DNA from: an uncultured Bacteroidales bacterium
GTDB lineage: Bacteria > Bacteroidota > Bacteroidia > Bacteroidales > F082
Reading direction: 5' to 3'
NCBI GenBank assembly: GCA_905234455.1
Contig: CAJOIH010000002.1
Location: forward strand, 62,001-126,000
DNA: 64,000 nucleotides
Part shown: piece after piece, positions 16,201 through 26,200 of the stretch
Position numbering within the stretch: position 1 is the first letter of the stretch
Layout of the letters: every line of letters begins with the position of its first letter
Notes under the pieces: generated by a model
The model's input: the letters and a program-made list of their open reading frames with translations, nothing else
Told to the model about the DNA's origin: nothing
The model's database searches: none
Position numbers and translations under genes: made by a program

Positions 16201-19200
16201 AATTCAACGTCTCCGGCTCCGGCCAGTGCCGCGGCCTCACCTACGACGGCCAGTACTTCTATGGCGTGGCTAACAGCACGACCATCTACTGCCTCGACCT
16301 CGCCAGCCACACCCTGGTCAACACCATCGCTTCTTCCTATGGCGCCGCCATGCGTTGCATCACCTACGACCCGCAACGCGACGGCTTCTGGGTCGTCGGC
16401 AACTGGTCTGGCAACCTGACCCTCCTCGACCGTACTGGTGCTGTGGTCCAATCCGCCGGTGCCCCGACAAACGCTTCCGACGTGGCCTACTATAAGGATG
16501 CCGACAATGTCGAGCATATCTATTATATGAAGAACGCTTCAGCTGACGGTGAAGTCTATGAGTACAACATCACCACCGGAACCATGGGTACATCACCCTT
16601 GTTCAACTGCGCTAGCGATCCCGCTTGGACCGGTAGCTCAGGCGGCTGCCATGTGGGTAACTACAACGGCAAAGTCTGCTTCTTCGCCGATTGCCAACAG
16701 TCACCTCAACATATCGCCATCTATGAACTCAGAGATGCCGGTACCACCCCCGGTGGCACCACCTCCAACGAAATGGGCTTCACCTTATATAAAAAGACCA
16801 TCGTCGCCGAAGGCATCACCGAGTCCGACTCCATCATCCTGGCCCAAGGTATCACCGATACCATCGCTGCTGACTTCTCATGGATCAACACCGCTCCTGG
16901 CCTCTACCAGTACGGCGTCCAAGTCAACTATCCTACCCCCATCAGCAAGGGTACCCGCACCGTCAGAGCTGAAGAGATCTTCAACTTCGAAGACGGTACC
17001 ATCCCCGCTGACTTCAACAACACCGTCAGCGCCTACCCGTGGGCAGTCGTCGACGGCAACGGCGGTAAGATGATCAAGAGCACCAACGGCGGCGCTTCCA
17101 GCACCACCTCGGCCATCGAACTCACCTTCGACTACCCGAGCAACGGTAGCATCACCTTCGACGCCGAGTGCATGGGCGAAGGCACCAGCACCATGTGGGA
17201 TAAGTGCCAGTTCTTCATCGACGGCACCGAACAGTTCTGCTATGGCGCCAACCAGCCCGGATGGCATAACTACACCTACGAAATCCTCGAAGGCGAACAC
17301 ACCTTCAAGTGGAGCTACTCCAAAGACGGTAGCGTCAACCCCACCGGCGACTACATGGCTGTCGATAACATCGTGATCGAATACGAAGACCTCGTCAGCA
17401 ACGACGATCCCAACACTCCCGTGATCTGGTCCAACGTCCTGCCTAAGTATATCGAAACCAGCGTCGACCTCACCGCTCACGTGAGCACCGGCACCATCGA
17501 AGGCGCCGAGGTGACCTTCACCAACCTCTTCGAAGACCTCACCTACACTGCCACCCTCGATGAAACTGGCTATGTCGCTTGGGAAGAATTCCATAAAGGT
17601 GAATACACCCTCACCATCGAACAACCCGGCTTCGTCACCTACGAAGAGAACATCAGCATCTGGGAGACCACCTCTCTCAACATCGAACTCGAAGAGAACT
17701 TCATCCCCGTTGAAGAACTCCTCGTCTCCGGTACCGGCTTCGCCCGCTGGACTGACATGCTGCCCACCGATGTGGCTCAGCGTTACCACGTCACCCTCGA
17801 AGGCGCTCTCCAAGGCCTGACCACCAACAACTACATGCAGCTCAATACCGAAAACCTCGTCGTTGGCGAGACCTACACCGCTGCTGTGGCTGTGATCTAC
17901 TCCACCGGTATGTCCGACTTCGTTGAGACCGACTTCGTCTACACTGGCTGCGAAGGCACCACAACCCAGGTCGAAGACCTCGAAGGCACAGCCATGTGCA
18001 TGGATGTCATCCTCACCTGGAACGGCGCCGTCGCCCCCAACCCGAACCCGAATCCCAACCCGAACCCCAACCCGAACCCGCAACCTGGTAACACCTGGAG
18101 CGACGACTTCGAGGATGGTATGCTGACCAACTGGACTGTGATCGACGCTGACGGCGACGGCGACACCTGGACCAACGCCACTCCCGCCTCCTACGGCATC
18201 GGCAACGCCCACAGCGGCTCCAACTGCGCCAGCTCATGGTCATGGAACAGCTACTCCATGGATCCTGACAACTATATGATCTCCCCGCTCTGCGAAAACG
18301 CCGTTAGCATCCAATACTATGTGGCCACCAACACCGGCTACCCGGATCACTATGGCATCTTCGCCTCCTCAACCGGTACCAACACCAGCGACTTCACCCT
18401 CGTGTTCGAAGAAACCGCCGGTAGCAAGAACTACACCCCCGGCGGCGTGAAGAGCTCAATGACTCAAGCCGGCACCCGCGAAATGAGCGACTGGATCGAG
18501 AAGAACATCAACCTGCCCGCTGGCACCAAGTACGTGGCCTTCCGTCACTACAACAGCTACGACATGAACTACCTGTTCATCGACGACGTCACCATCGGCA
18601 TGGGCGAAAGCAAGAACCTCTCAGCCGACGCTGAATGGGTGGGCACCAACACCGCTGTCCAAGGCAACGCCGACGACATGTGGGATCTCGTCAACAGCTT
18701 CAGCCTCACCAGCGCCGGTCAACAAGGTGTCGCCACCGACGGCAACTTCATCTACACCTGCAGCTGGCAAGCCTCACCCACTGGTGGCTACAACTACTAT
18801 AAGTACGACATGGATGGCAACTTCATCGAAGGCTTCAACATCGCCGGTGGCGACCAGGTCCGCGACCTGACCTACGACGGTGAATACTTCTATGGCTCAT
18901 CAGGTGCCGCCAACATCTACATCCTCGACCTCGCCAACCAGACCAAGGTCGGTCAAATCACCTGCGCTGGCCTCACCGCCCGCCACCTGACCTACGACCC
19001 GGTCCGCGACGCCTTCTGGTCAGGCAACTGGTCAACACTGGCCCTCTACGACCGCACCGGCGCCCAGATCCAAAGCGCCCCCGCCCCGTCGAGCGCCTAC
19101 GGCTCAGGCTACTTCAAGGATGCTGACGACGTCGAACACCTCTACCTCTTCTGCCAGCCCAACAGCGATGCCTTAGTCTATGACTACAACATCACCACCG

Positions 19201-20096
19201 GCACCCTGAGCGCCTCACCCGTGCTCAACTTCGCCACCACTCCTGGCTTCGATGCTGGTATCTCCGGCGGTGCCTTCGTGGGTAACTACAACGGCAAGTG
19301 CTGCTTCTTCGGCAACGTACAGCAAGATCCTAACCTCGTCGGTATCTATGAACTCGGCGCAGCCACTAGCGGTGGCGGTGCTACCTCAGCCATCGCTCCC
19401 GGTAAGTACAACATCTTCAAGGATGGTGAATTGGTGGGTGCCACTACCGACTCCTACTACATCTACACAGTTGAAGACACCGACGTCCACAGCTACCAGG
19501 TGTTCTATGTCGACGAAGAATACAACTTCTCTTGCGAAGCTTCCGTCGAAGTCGCCGCTGGTACCATCCAAAGCGTCACCGACCTGGCCTACACCATGGT
19601 CGATCCCGCCGTCACCCTCACCTGGACTGGCTACACTGGCAGCTACAAGATCTGGAGAGGCCTCGTTGATATGTCCACCGGCCAAGTCAACCTCGACGTC
19701 GTCGGCGAAACCAACGATGAGACCTACACTGACCAACTGCCCGCCGAAGCCGGCTACGTGCTCTACATCGTCCAATCCGTCTATGGCGAGTGCGAAACCG
19801 ACCTCCAAGAGGAAATCAACAACGAGAACTACATCCTCATCGTCTATGATGACGTCAACGAAGCCGAAATCGTCAACGCCATCTATCCTAACCCGACCAG
19901 CGGCGAACTCCACATCAACGCCCTCGGCATGACCCGCGTCAGCGTGTTCAACGCCCTCGGCCAGATGGTCTACGACGCCGAAGTCGACGCCGATGAGATG
20001 ATCCTCAACATGGGTCAGTACAACAACGGCATCTACATGGTGAACATCACCACCGTCAACGGTACCTCAGTCAAACGTATCGTGGTGGCCAAGTAA
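13218..20096 (+). CDS. Giant T9SS-secreted surface protein with cleaved-adhesin and propeller-like repeats (paralog 1)
   Basis: The 2292-aa protein has a signal peptide (MRNKLILFLMLALFGSANFLRA). Beta-rich N-terminal domains (residues about 23-590) include a Gly7 linker near 354. A carboxypeptidase-regulatory-like domain follows at about 599-690 (TDADGVYTIENVKAGVYHF) and a Gly12 linker at about 724-735. A duplicated block comes next: a cleaved-adhesin/choice-of-anchor-J domain (FTEGFESGMPTGWTVLDNNN) at 738-920 with a propeller-like domain (YGVATDGNFIYTSSW) at 935-1180, then, after an (NP)n linker at about 1607, a second anchor-J-like domain and second propeller (QQGVATDGNFIYTCSW). FN3-like sequence and a T9SS sorting domain (NAIYPNPTSGELHIN, ending VNGTSVKRIVVAK) close the protein. 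It is probably displayed on the cell surface as an adhesin or scaffold; the ligand is unknown. A paralog follows directly downstream. Confidence 0.88.
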   Translation: MRNKLILFLMLALFGSANFLRADEVTIGSLDGAANNTYLPMNSLYNYSYTQQIYTAEEIGMPGTINAITMWLYGNANLYEMPFDIYMMEVDKAEFSGNTDWVTVAASDIVYSGTVTVHNTTAEPYTFTLTTPFEYSGTGNLLIAFNNTTGNWKGGLNGKVFGASGDPVRAIYARQDPSAYDPYNPTFTATATTYQRDVVMIDITPVPPANPFPEFVAWTMGDPDVEMTTLELVYPYDGMTNVAIDTNIFLQWITDPNAAEYMIEFGSTYPPAVLVDWTAIDETYPADPSFFDVRDYVLPNTHYFWRISIRNNVTTLTSELWGFTTMMDIPTEVAVNPDQIFTDETTVVSWAGQGGGGGGGFTGELTVCEGTATSSYIPVYGLWMDDYTRSEMIYPADMLAEMNGGSINALTYYITSSATGPWSGDVFNVYLMEVDATTLSSYYTSADATIVYTGSLDGQGTTMDITFDTPYTYHGGNLLVGIEEIEKGTYKSCTFAGIEATGASASGYNSGSLAGVTFNQRNFLPKTTFTCGAKGGRSLRGYNVYVDGVKANTETISGTSYTLQNLDYNMDGYMVCVTSVFDEGESLLSEPDTLFVSGYGTFTGTVTEDMTGDPLQGVQITFKGTDEFQNEVQYTGTTDADGVYTIENVKAGVYHFGRAKLSGYEPRFLEAPVTLAYNTTQTVDFTLHTVYLPVDMVYAYEMDETTAKIQWSFNHFTPYVPTPGGGGGGGGGGGGTASTFTEGFESGMPTGWTVLDNNNDGYTWCLTSNIPSTWTYYASMTLDWYRNGTNAICSGSYINGVGALTPDEYLVTNQVTLTSGSTFSFWAAATDGNYPADHFGVFVSDNGTSDWTMVNEWTLTGKGKGTNGGPASRDGDGARLGTWYQYSVNLGAYAGQKYIAIRHFNCNDQYIMCVDDIELTAGKGAANDCADFSGCNEHSNMTPRAMWDMVYSFDGTSAYQYGVATDGNFIYTSSWSASSSSQFYKYDLQGNLLEEFNVSGSGQCRGLTYDGQYFYGVANSTTIYCLDLASHTLVNTIASSYGAAMRCITYDPQRDGFWVVGNWSGNLTLLDRTGAVVQSAGAPTNASDVAYYKDADNVEHIYYMKNASADGEVYEYNITTGTMGTSPLFNCASDPAWTGSSGGCHVGNYNGKVCFFADCQQSPQHIAIYELRDAGTTPGGTTSNEMGFTLYKKTIVAEGITESDSIILAQGITDTIAADFSWINTAPGLYQYGVQVNYPTPISKGTRTVRAEEIFNFEDGTIPADFNNTVSAYPWAVVDGNGGKMIKSTNGGASSTTSAIELTFDYPSNGSITFDAECMGEGTSTMWDKCQFFIDGTEQFCYGANQPGWHNYTYEILEGEHTFKWSYSKDGSVNPTGDYMAVDNIVIEYEDLVSNDDPNTPVIWSNVLPKYIETSVDLTAHVSTGTIEGAEVTFTNLFEDLTYTATLDETGYVAWEEFHKGEYTLTIEQPGFVTYEENISIWETTSLNIELEENFIPVEELLVSGTGFARWTDMLPTDVAQRYHVTLEGALQGLTTNNYMQLNTENLVVGETYTAAVAVIYSTGMSDFVETDFVYTGCEGTTTQVEDLEGTAMCMDVILTWNGAVAPNPNPNPNPNPNPNPQPGNTWSDDFEDGMLTNWTVIDADGDGDTWTNATPASYGIGNAHSGSNCASSWSWNSYSMDPDNYMISPLCENAVSIQYYVATNTGYPDHYGIFASSTGTNTSDFTLVFEETAGSKNYTPGGVKSSMTQAGTREMSDWIEKNINLPAGTKYVAFRHYNSYDMNYLFIDDVTIGMGESKNLSADAEWVGTNTAVQGNADDMWDLVNSFSLTSAGQQGVATDGNFIYTCSWQASPTGGYNYYKYDMDGNFIEGFNIAGGDQVRDLTYDGEYFYGSSGAANIYILDLANQTKVGQITCAGLTARHLTYDPVRDAFWSGNWSTLALYDRTGAQIQSAPAPSSAYGSGYFKDADDVEHLYLFCQPNSDALVYDYNITTGTLSASPVLNFATTPGFDAGISGGAFVGNYNGKCCFFGNVQQDPNLVGIYELGAATSGGGATSAIAPGKYNIFKDGELVGATTDSYYIYTVEDTDVHSYQVFYVDEEYNFSCEASVEVAAGTIQSVTDLAYTMVDPAVTLTWTGYTGSYKIWRGLVDMSTGQVNLDVVGETNDETYTDQLPAEAGYVLYIVQSVYGECETDLQEEINNENYILIVYDDVNEAEIVNAIYPNPTSGELHINALGMTRVSVFNALGQMVYDAEVDADEMILNMGQYNNGIYMVNITTVNGTSVKRIVVAK
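15387..15422 (+). repeat. GGY codon run encoding 12 glycines
   Basis: Twelve consecutive Gly codons (ggt/ggc) act as a flexible linker before the first cleaved-adhesin domain. A shorter seven-Gly run lies near 14277. All changes in copy number keep the frame. Confidence 0.8.
18039..18083 (+). repeat. Asn-Pro hexamer linker repeat
   Basis: Imperfect AACCCG/AAYCCC hexamers encode (NP)7 followed by QPG. The same linker type recurs near 25962 in the neighbouring paralog. Hexamer units preserve frame. Confidence 0.75.
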
Positions 20097-20108
20097 TCTT
20101 CGAATAAC

Positions 20109-20141
20109 AAGGAGCGTCACCCCTCGCGGGTGACACTCCTT
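20109..20141 (+). terminator. Hairpin between the two giant genes
   Basis: AAGGAG-C-GTCACCC and GGGTGAC-A-CTCCTT form a 13-bp stem with one mismatch and a 5-base loop (CTCGC), 13 bases after the first stop codon. Only a weak T-rich tract follows, so it may be an attenuating or RNA-stabilising hairpin rather than a strong terminator. The 110-base gap has no clear TAnnTTTG box. Confidence 0.55.
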
Positions 20142-20206
20142 CGTTAATCCTGAAATTGAAAATAATAGTAATCAAATTAATATAAGTATTAACCAAATTT
20201 TCAATC

Positions 20207-23200
20207 ATGAAAAAGTTATTTCTAACTCTTGCGATGTTCTTGCTCGCCTTCACAGGCGTGATGAGAGCTCAAGACACGTTTGAGGTACAGATTGGCGACG
20301 GCACCGGTTCCACCGGTTACTTTCCTTTCTATACCTTGTACAACTACAGCATCGGCGAAACCCTCTACCTCGCCTCTGAACTGGAGGAAGCCGGTGTGAG
20401 TACAGGTGCTATGACGAGTTTGAGCTGGTATGCCAACAACACCACCGGCTACGAACAACAAGGTATCAGCATCTGGATGGCTAACGTGGCTGATGAGGCT
20501 TTGACCACCACCTCCCATGTGACCACCGATATGACCTTGGTCTATACGGGCACATCCACTCCGCTTGTGGGTTGGAACGAGTTCGTGTTCAACCAAGACG
20601 ACTTTGCTTGGGACGGCACCAGCAACCTCCTGATCTTTTGCCAACGTAACAATGGCGCTTGGAACAGCACCATCAACTGGGCTGCTACCACAGGCTTGTC
20701 ATTCAACGCCATGGCCTATAGATATCAGGACAGCGGCGCTTATAACGTGACAGTCGGCAATACCATGTACACCGCCACTACTCGCCCGAACATCATTTTC
20801 AAGGGTGCTGTGGGCAGCGGCGTTCCGGTTGTCGGTCCCACCAACATCGTCACCGTTCCTGATGTCCTTGACCTCGGCTACCTCCCCATGGGCGCTACCG
20901 CTCCCTACTGGATGGAACCTGCCACCTTCTACTTCAAGAACACAGGTAAAAAAGCTGTGGTGAACAGCCTGATCAATACTATTGGCGCTCAACTGCCAGT
21001 GGAAATTGCCACGCCTTTCACCCTCCGTTATAACGACTCAGTGATGGCTACCGTCAACTACGGTTACCTCGATCCCGCCGAGGGTCCCATCGCCGAACAG
21101 TTCGTTATCGACTACACTCCCGATAGGGCTTTCCAAACCTTCGACATCATGGCTACGCCTTACACTCCCGTCCAAGGTGATGTGTTCGAGCTCCCCATCG
21201 AAGTTATCAACTACCCCTATACTTCCAATAGTAATAGCGGTTTCCACAAGAACTATAACATTCCCGGTGCCCTGGCCGACGCTAACGACGCCGTCTATAA
21301 AGTCACCTTCGAAAATGCCTCGATCCTGAACGTCACCGTCAACGGTAACGACCCGGCCGTGGCTATCTACACCGAGTGCTTCGACGGCGAAGCCGGTCCT
21401 ATGGCTGACAACGTCTACACAGGCGGCCCCAACCCCTGCAACCCCGTTGGTCCTGGCACTGGCGTCGCCGCCAGCACCTTCAGCGAAGGCTTTGAAAGTG
21501 GTATGCCTACCGGTTGGACTACTATCGACGCTAACAACGACACCTACACTTGGTGCACCACAAGCGCCATCCCCACCACTTGGACTTACTATGCTACCAT
21601 GACCCTCGATTGGTACCGCACTGGCACCGATGCCATCTGCAGCGGCTCCTACATCAACGGAGTTGGCGCTATCACCCCGGACGAATACCTCGTGACTCCT
21701 CAAGTCACCCTCGCCCCTGGTTCACAATTCAGTTTCTGGGCTGCCGCTACCGACGCCGGCTACCCGGCTGACCACTTCGGCGTGTTCGTCTCCGACAACG
21801 GCACCAGCAACTGGACTATGGTGAACGAATGGACCATGACGGCCAAAGGTACCGCCCCCAAGGGTGGTCGCGAAACCCGCGATGGCAACGGCTTACGTCT
21901 CGGCTCTTGGTATGAGTACACTGTCGACCTTAGCCAATATGCCGGTCAGAAGTACATCGCCATCCGCCACTTCAACTGCACCGACCAGTACATCTTGTGC
22001 GTTGACGACATCAGCTTGACCGCCGGTCGTAGCGCTGCTACATCTACTCCCACCAACACCGAGAGCATCGACGCCATGTATGTGGGCGCCGGCACCTACT
22101 ACATCGTGGCTGCCTCCACATCCGCCAGCTTCACCGTCAACATGTCTCTCGACCCGGTCCCGGCTCCCACCGCCCCGGTCATCACCTATCCTACCGATGG
22201 CCTCACCGGCGTGACCACTCCCGTGACCCTCGCTTGGACACTTGACCAGTATGCCGACGAAATGCAGGTGATCCTGGGTACCCAGTATCCTCCCACCGAC
22301 ATCCTCATCGACTGGACTCACAACCTCGCCGAAACCTATGAGGTGACCTCACTGATGAGCAGCAAGACCTACTTCATGCAAGTCAAGACCAGAAACACCA
22401 GCGGTGAATCAGCCTCCGAAATCGTCGGCTTCACCACCGCCATCGCTCCTGTCACTGGCTTCGAAGTGGCCGTGGCCGACCTCTATCCCGGCGACTCAGC
22501 CGTGTTCTCCTGGAACGCCAACACCCGTACCCTCATCGGTTACAACTTCTACCAGGATGGTGTGAAGCTCAACGATGAACCTCTCACCACCACCGGCTAT
22601 GTGGTCAACGACCTCGACTACAACATGACTGGCTACGAATTCCAAGTCAGCTCAGTCTACACTGAAGGCGAATCAGCCCTCTCAGCCCCGATCCTGGTCC
22701 GTATGACCGGCAACGGCACCGTGAGCGGCACCGTGTACGAACAAGACGGCACCACCCCCGTGGCCGACGCTAACGTCGTCATCAGAGGTAACGACGCCTA
22801 TTCCGCCTACCAGTCCTTCACCTTCACTACTGACGCCAACGGCCAGTATACCGGTGAAGTCCTCGAAGGCATGTACGTCGCCTACGCCGCCAAGGATGGC
22901 TATCAGGATTGCTACTATCCTGACGATGTAATGGTGGCCTACAACACCACTACAGACAACATCGACATCACCATGCACGAAGTCTACACCGCCGTCGGTA
23001 TCGTCACCGCTACCGAACAGGAAGACGAAGACAACGTGCTCGTGGAATGGAACTTCGTCCCCGCCTCTGTGATCGTCGACTTCGAGACAGGCGACTTCAG
23101 CCAAGCTGAATTCACCCTTCCCGCCACCTATCCTTGGGAAGTGACCACCACTAACCCCTACGAAGGCACCTACTGCATGAAGTCAACCTGCGAAGGCCAA

Positions 23201-26200
23201 GCCAGCGCCAGCTCCTCCATCGAAGCTACCGTCGAAGTGCCTTACGACGCTATGATGGGCTTCATGGTGAAAGTCTCCACCGAGGCTAACTACGACAAGT
23301 TCCACTTCTATATCGACGGCGTGGAACAAGGCAACCTCAGCGGTAACATGGACTACACCTACAAAGAGTACGCTGTCACTGCCGGCACCCATACCTACAA
23401 GTGGGAATACACCAAGGACAGCTCCGTCAACAGCAACGACGACTGCGTGTATGTGGATAACATCACCATGTACATGCCCGCTCCTCCTGCGCCGAGTGGC
23501 ATGAACTATGACTTCGACAACGGCACCATGATGGGCTGGACCAACATCGACGCTGATGGCGACGGCAATGTCTGGGTGTCAAGCGCCAATCCTGGCATCT
23601 ACCACAACTCCGGCGTCAGCCTCTCCGGCACCGGTCACAACGCCTCCGAGGCTTATGTGATCTCCGGCTCCTATGCCAACCAAACCGCTATGGCCCTGAC
23701 TCCTGACAATTACATGGTGTCACCCAGCAAGATCGCTGCACAAAACGGTGCCGTCATCAGCTTCTATGCCTGCGCCCAAGACGCCTCCTACGCCGCTGAA
23801 CACTTCGGCGTGGCCGTCTCCACCGCCGGCAACACCAGCGCTTCCGACTTCACCACCATCCAAGAGTGGACGATGACCGCCAAGAGAGCCCAAGCTGACG
23901 AAGATGGCGCCATCCGTGGCACCAGAGCACAAGGCTCCTGGTATCAGTACACCGTCGACCTCAGCTCCTACGCCGGTCAGGAAATCTGGGTGGCCATCCG
24001 CCACTTCAACTGCACCGACATGTTCATCCTCAATGTCGACGACATCATCCTCGGCGACGGCTCCGAAGCCACAATCGCCAAGGGCGGCAACCGCTCACTG
24101 AACGGCTTCAACATCTATCGTCGCGACAACAACCTCGATGAACCCGTCGCTGAACTGGTCGCTACCGTCGCCGGTACCGACTCCACCTATGTCGACGCCG
24201 AATGGGCCAACCTGACCTACGGTGTGTATCAGTGGGGCGTCCAAGCCTACTACGAAGGCAACCCCGCTCCCGCCGATCGTTCCCTCACCACCTACGACTT
24301 CGAAGATGGTGAAATCCCCACCGTGTTCAACAACGCCGTCACTCCTACCTACCCGTGGATCGTCGTCGACGGCAACGGCGGTAAAGCCATCATGAGCTCC
24401 AACGGCGGTGTCGCCAGCTCGGAATCAACCATTGAGCTCACCTACCTGTTTGCCTCCGATGGTACCATCAGCTTCGACGCCGAATGCATGGGCGAAGGCT
24501 CTTCCACCGCTTGGGATAAGTGCATCTTCAGCATCGATGGTACACAGCAGTTCGCCGTCGGCGCCACTGTCGCCGGCTGGAACAACTACAGCTATGAAAT
24601 CACCGCCGGTGAACACACCTTCACCTGGAAGTACACCAAGGACAGCAGCGTCAACCCGACTGGTGACTATATGATGGTCGACAACATCGCCATCCAAGCC
24701 GGTCTCGAAATTCCTGAACAGAACTTCGACGGCCTGGCAGAAATCGTCTGGTCCAACGAGATCGAAAAGGATATGTACTCAGAAGTCACCGTCAACGTGA
24801 CCCTCAACAGCGGCCTGTCAGCTGAAGGCGCCAACGTCGCCATCGGTAGCTACACCGCCACCGCCGACGAAAACGGCACCGCTATCCTCGAGAATGTCCG
24901 CAAGGGCGACTACACCCTCAACGTGTCACTCGACGAATACGGCAACTACAGCGAAGCTGTGAGCATCACTGAAGACGAACATGTGTTCAACGTCATCCTC
25001 TTCGAAGAACTCGTCCCGATCGAAGACCTCTATGTGTCACCCACCGGCTGGGCCATGTGGAACGGCGGCTTCACCCCCGTCAACCCGACTCCTGGCCCGG
25101 GCCCGCAACCCGGAGCTGGTCAGTGGTACTACTATGGCGATGATGTCCAAGGCACCGGCATCGGCGCTAGTGGCCCCTTCTACTGGGCAGTCATGTTCCC
25201 CGCTGGCACCTACACCGGCAACATGGTGACCAAGGTCGCCAACTACGGCTCACATGATGATTATTATGGAACCAACGGCGCATTCACCGGAACCGTTACC
25301 ATCTACAACGATGGCACCTCAGCTCCCGCCACCGCCGTCGGCACTATGGACATCAGCATGCCTGACACCGATCAACTCGTTGAGTTCGAATTCCCGTCAC
25401 CCATCACCATCGATCCTACCAAGAACCTCTGGGTAGTGTTCTACAATGCCTCAAGCTCCGACTATGTGGCAAGCGCATGCGTCGACTCCGGCGATCCTAA
25501 CGGCCGCTGGGTCTCCTTGGACGGCTCCACATGGCAAGACCTTGCCGGTGCCGGCGTCTCTGGCTACAACTGGATGATCAGGGTCTATGTCGCACAAGGC
25601 GCCAAGGGCGAAGTCGTCGAGATCCTCGATCCTATCCAGCCCGTCTCCAACAGCGGCAAACTCGCCATGGCTCCTGTGGCTCCGAAGGCCAATCGCGCTG
25701 CCTTGTACTACAAGGTGAAACTCGATGGCACCTACGTTGGCGAAACCGACAACCTCTACTTGCAACATGATGTGGAAGGCTTCGAAGAAGGTTCAGAACA
25801 CGTCACCGAAGTGGCTCCCGTCTACGCTACCGCTATGGGCGAATGGGCTTCTTACACCTGGATCTACAATCCTTGCGAGAACTACGATGGCGCTACCGAC
25901 TACACTGCCACCGTCGATGGCCAGGATGTGACCCTCACCTTCACCCTGCCCGAAGGCGGCAACCCGAACCCCAACCCCAACCCGAACCCGAACCCCGGTG
26001 GCACCACCACCTACACGTTCGATAGCGGCGCTGAAGGCTGGACTTCACTCGATGCCGATGGCGATACCTATGGCTGGGTGCTTGGTTCAGAAATTGGCGG
26101 TATCTACCTCGTCTCTGGCGCCAGCCTCGCCGGCTCAGGTTACCAATCCTCAGCCGACCTGATGTGCTCCGGCTCTTACAGCAATGTTGTGGGTGCCCTG

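Noticed and set aside
16878-18212. Long open frames on the minus strand across the giant T9SS genes
   Set aside because: They mirror the plus-strand genes: strong codon bias (GAC/AAC/ACC/GGC) leaves few stops in the opposite strand. The peptides are V/G/E/D-rich with no domains, signals or promoters.
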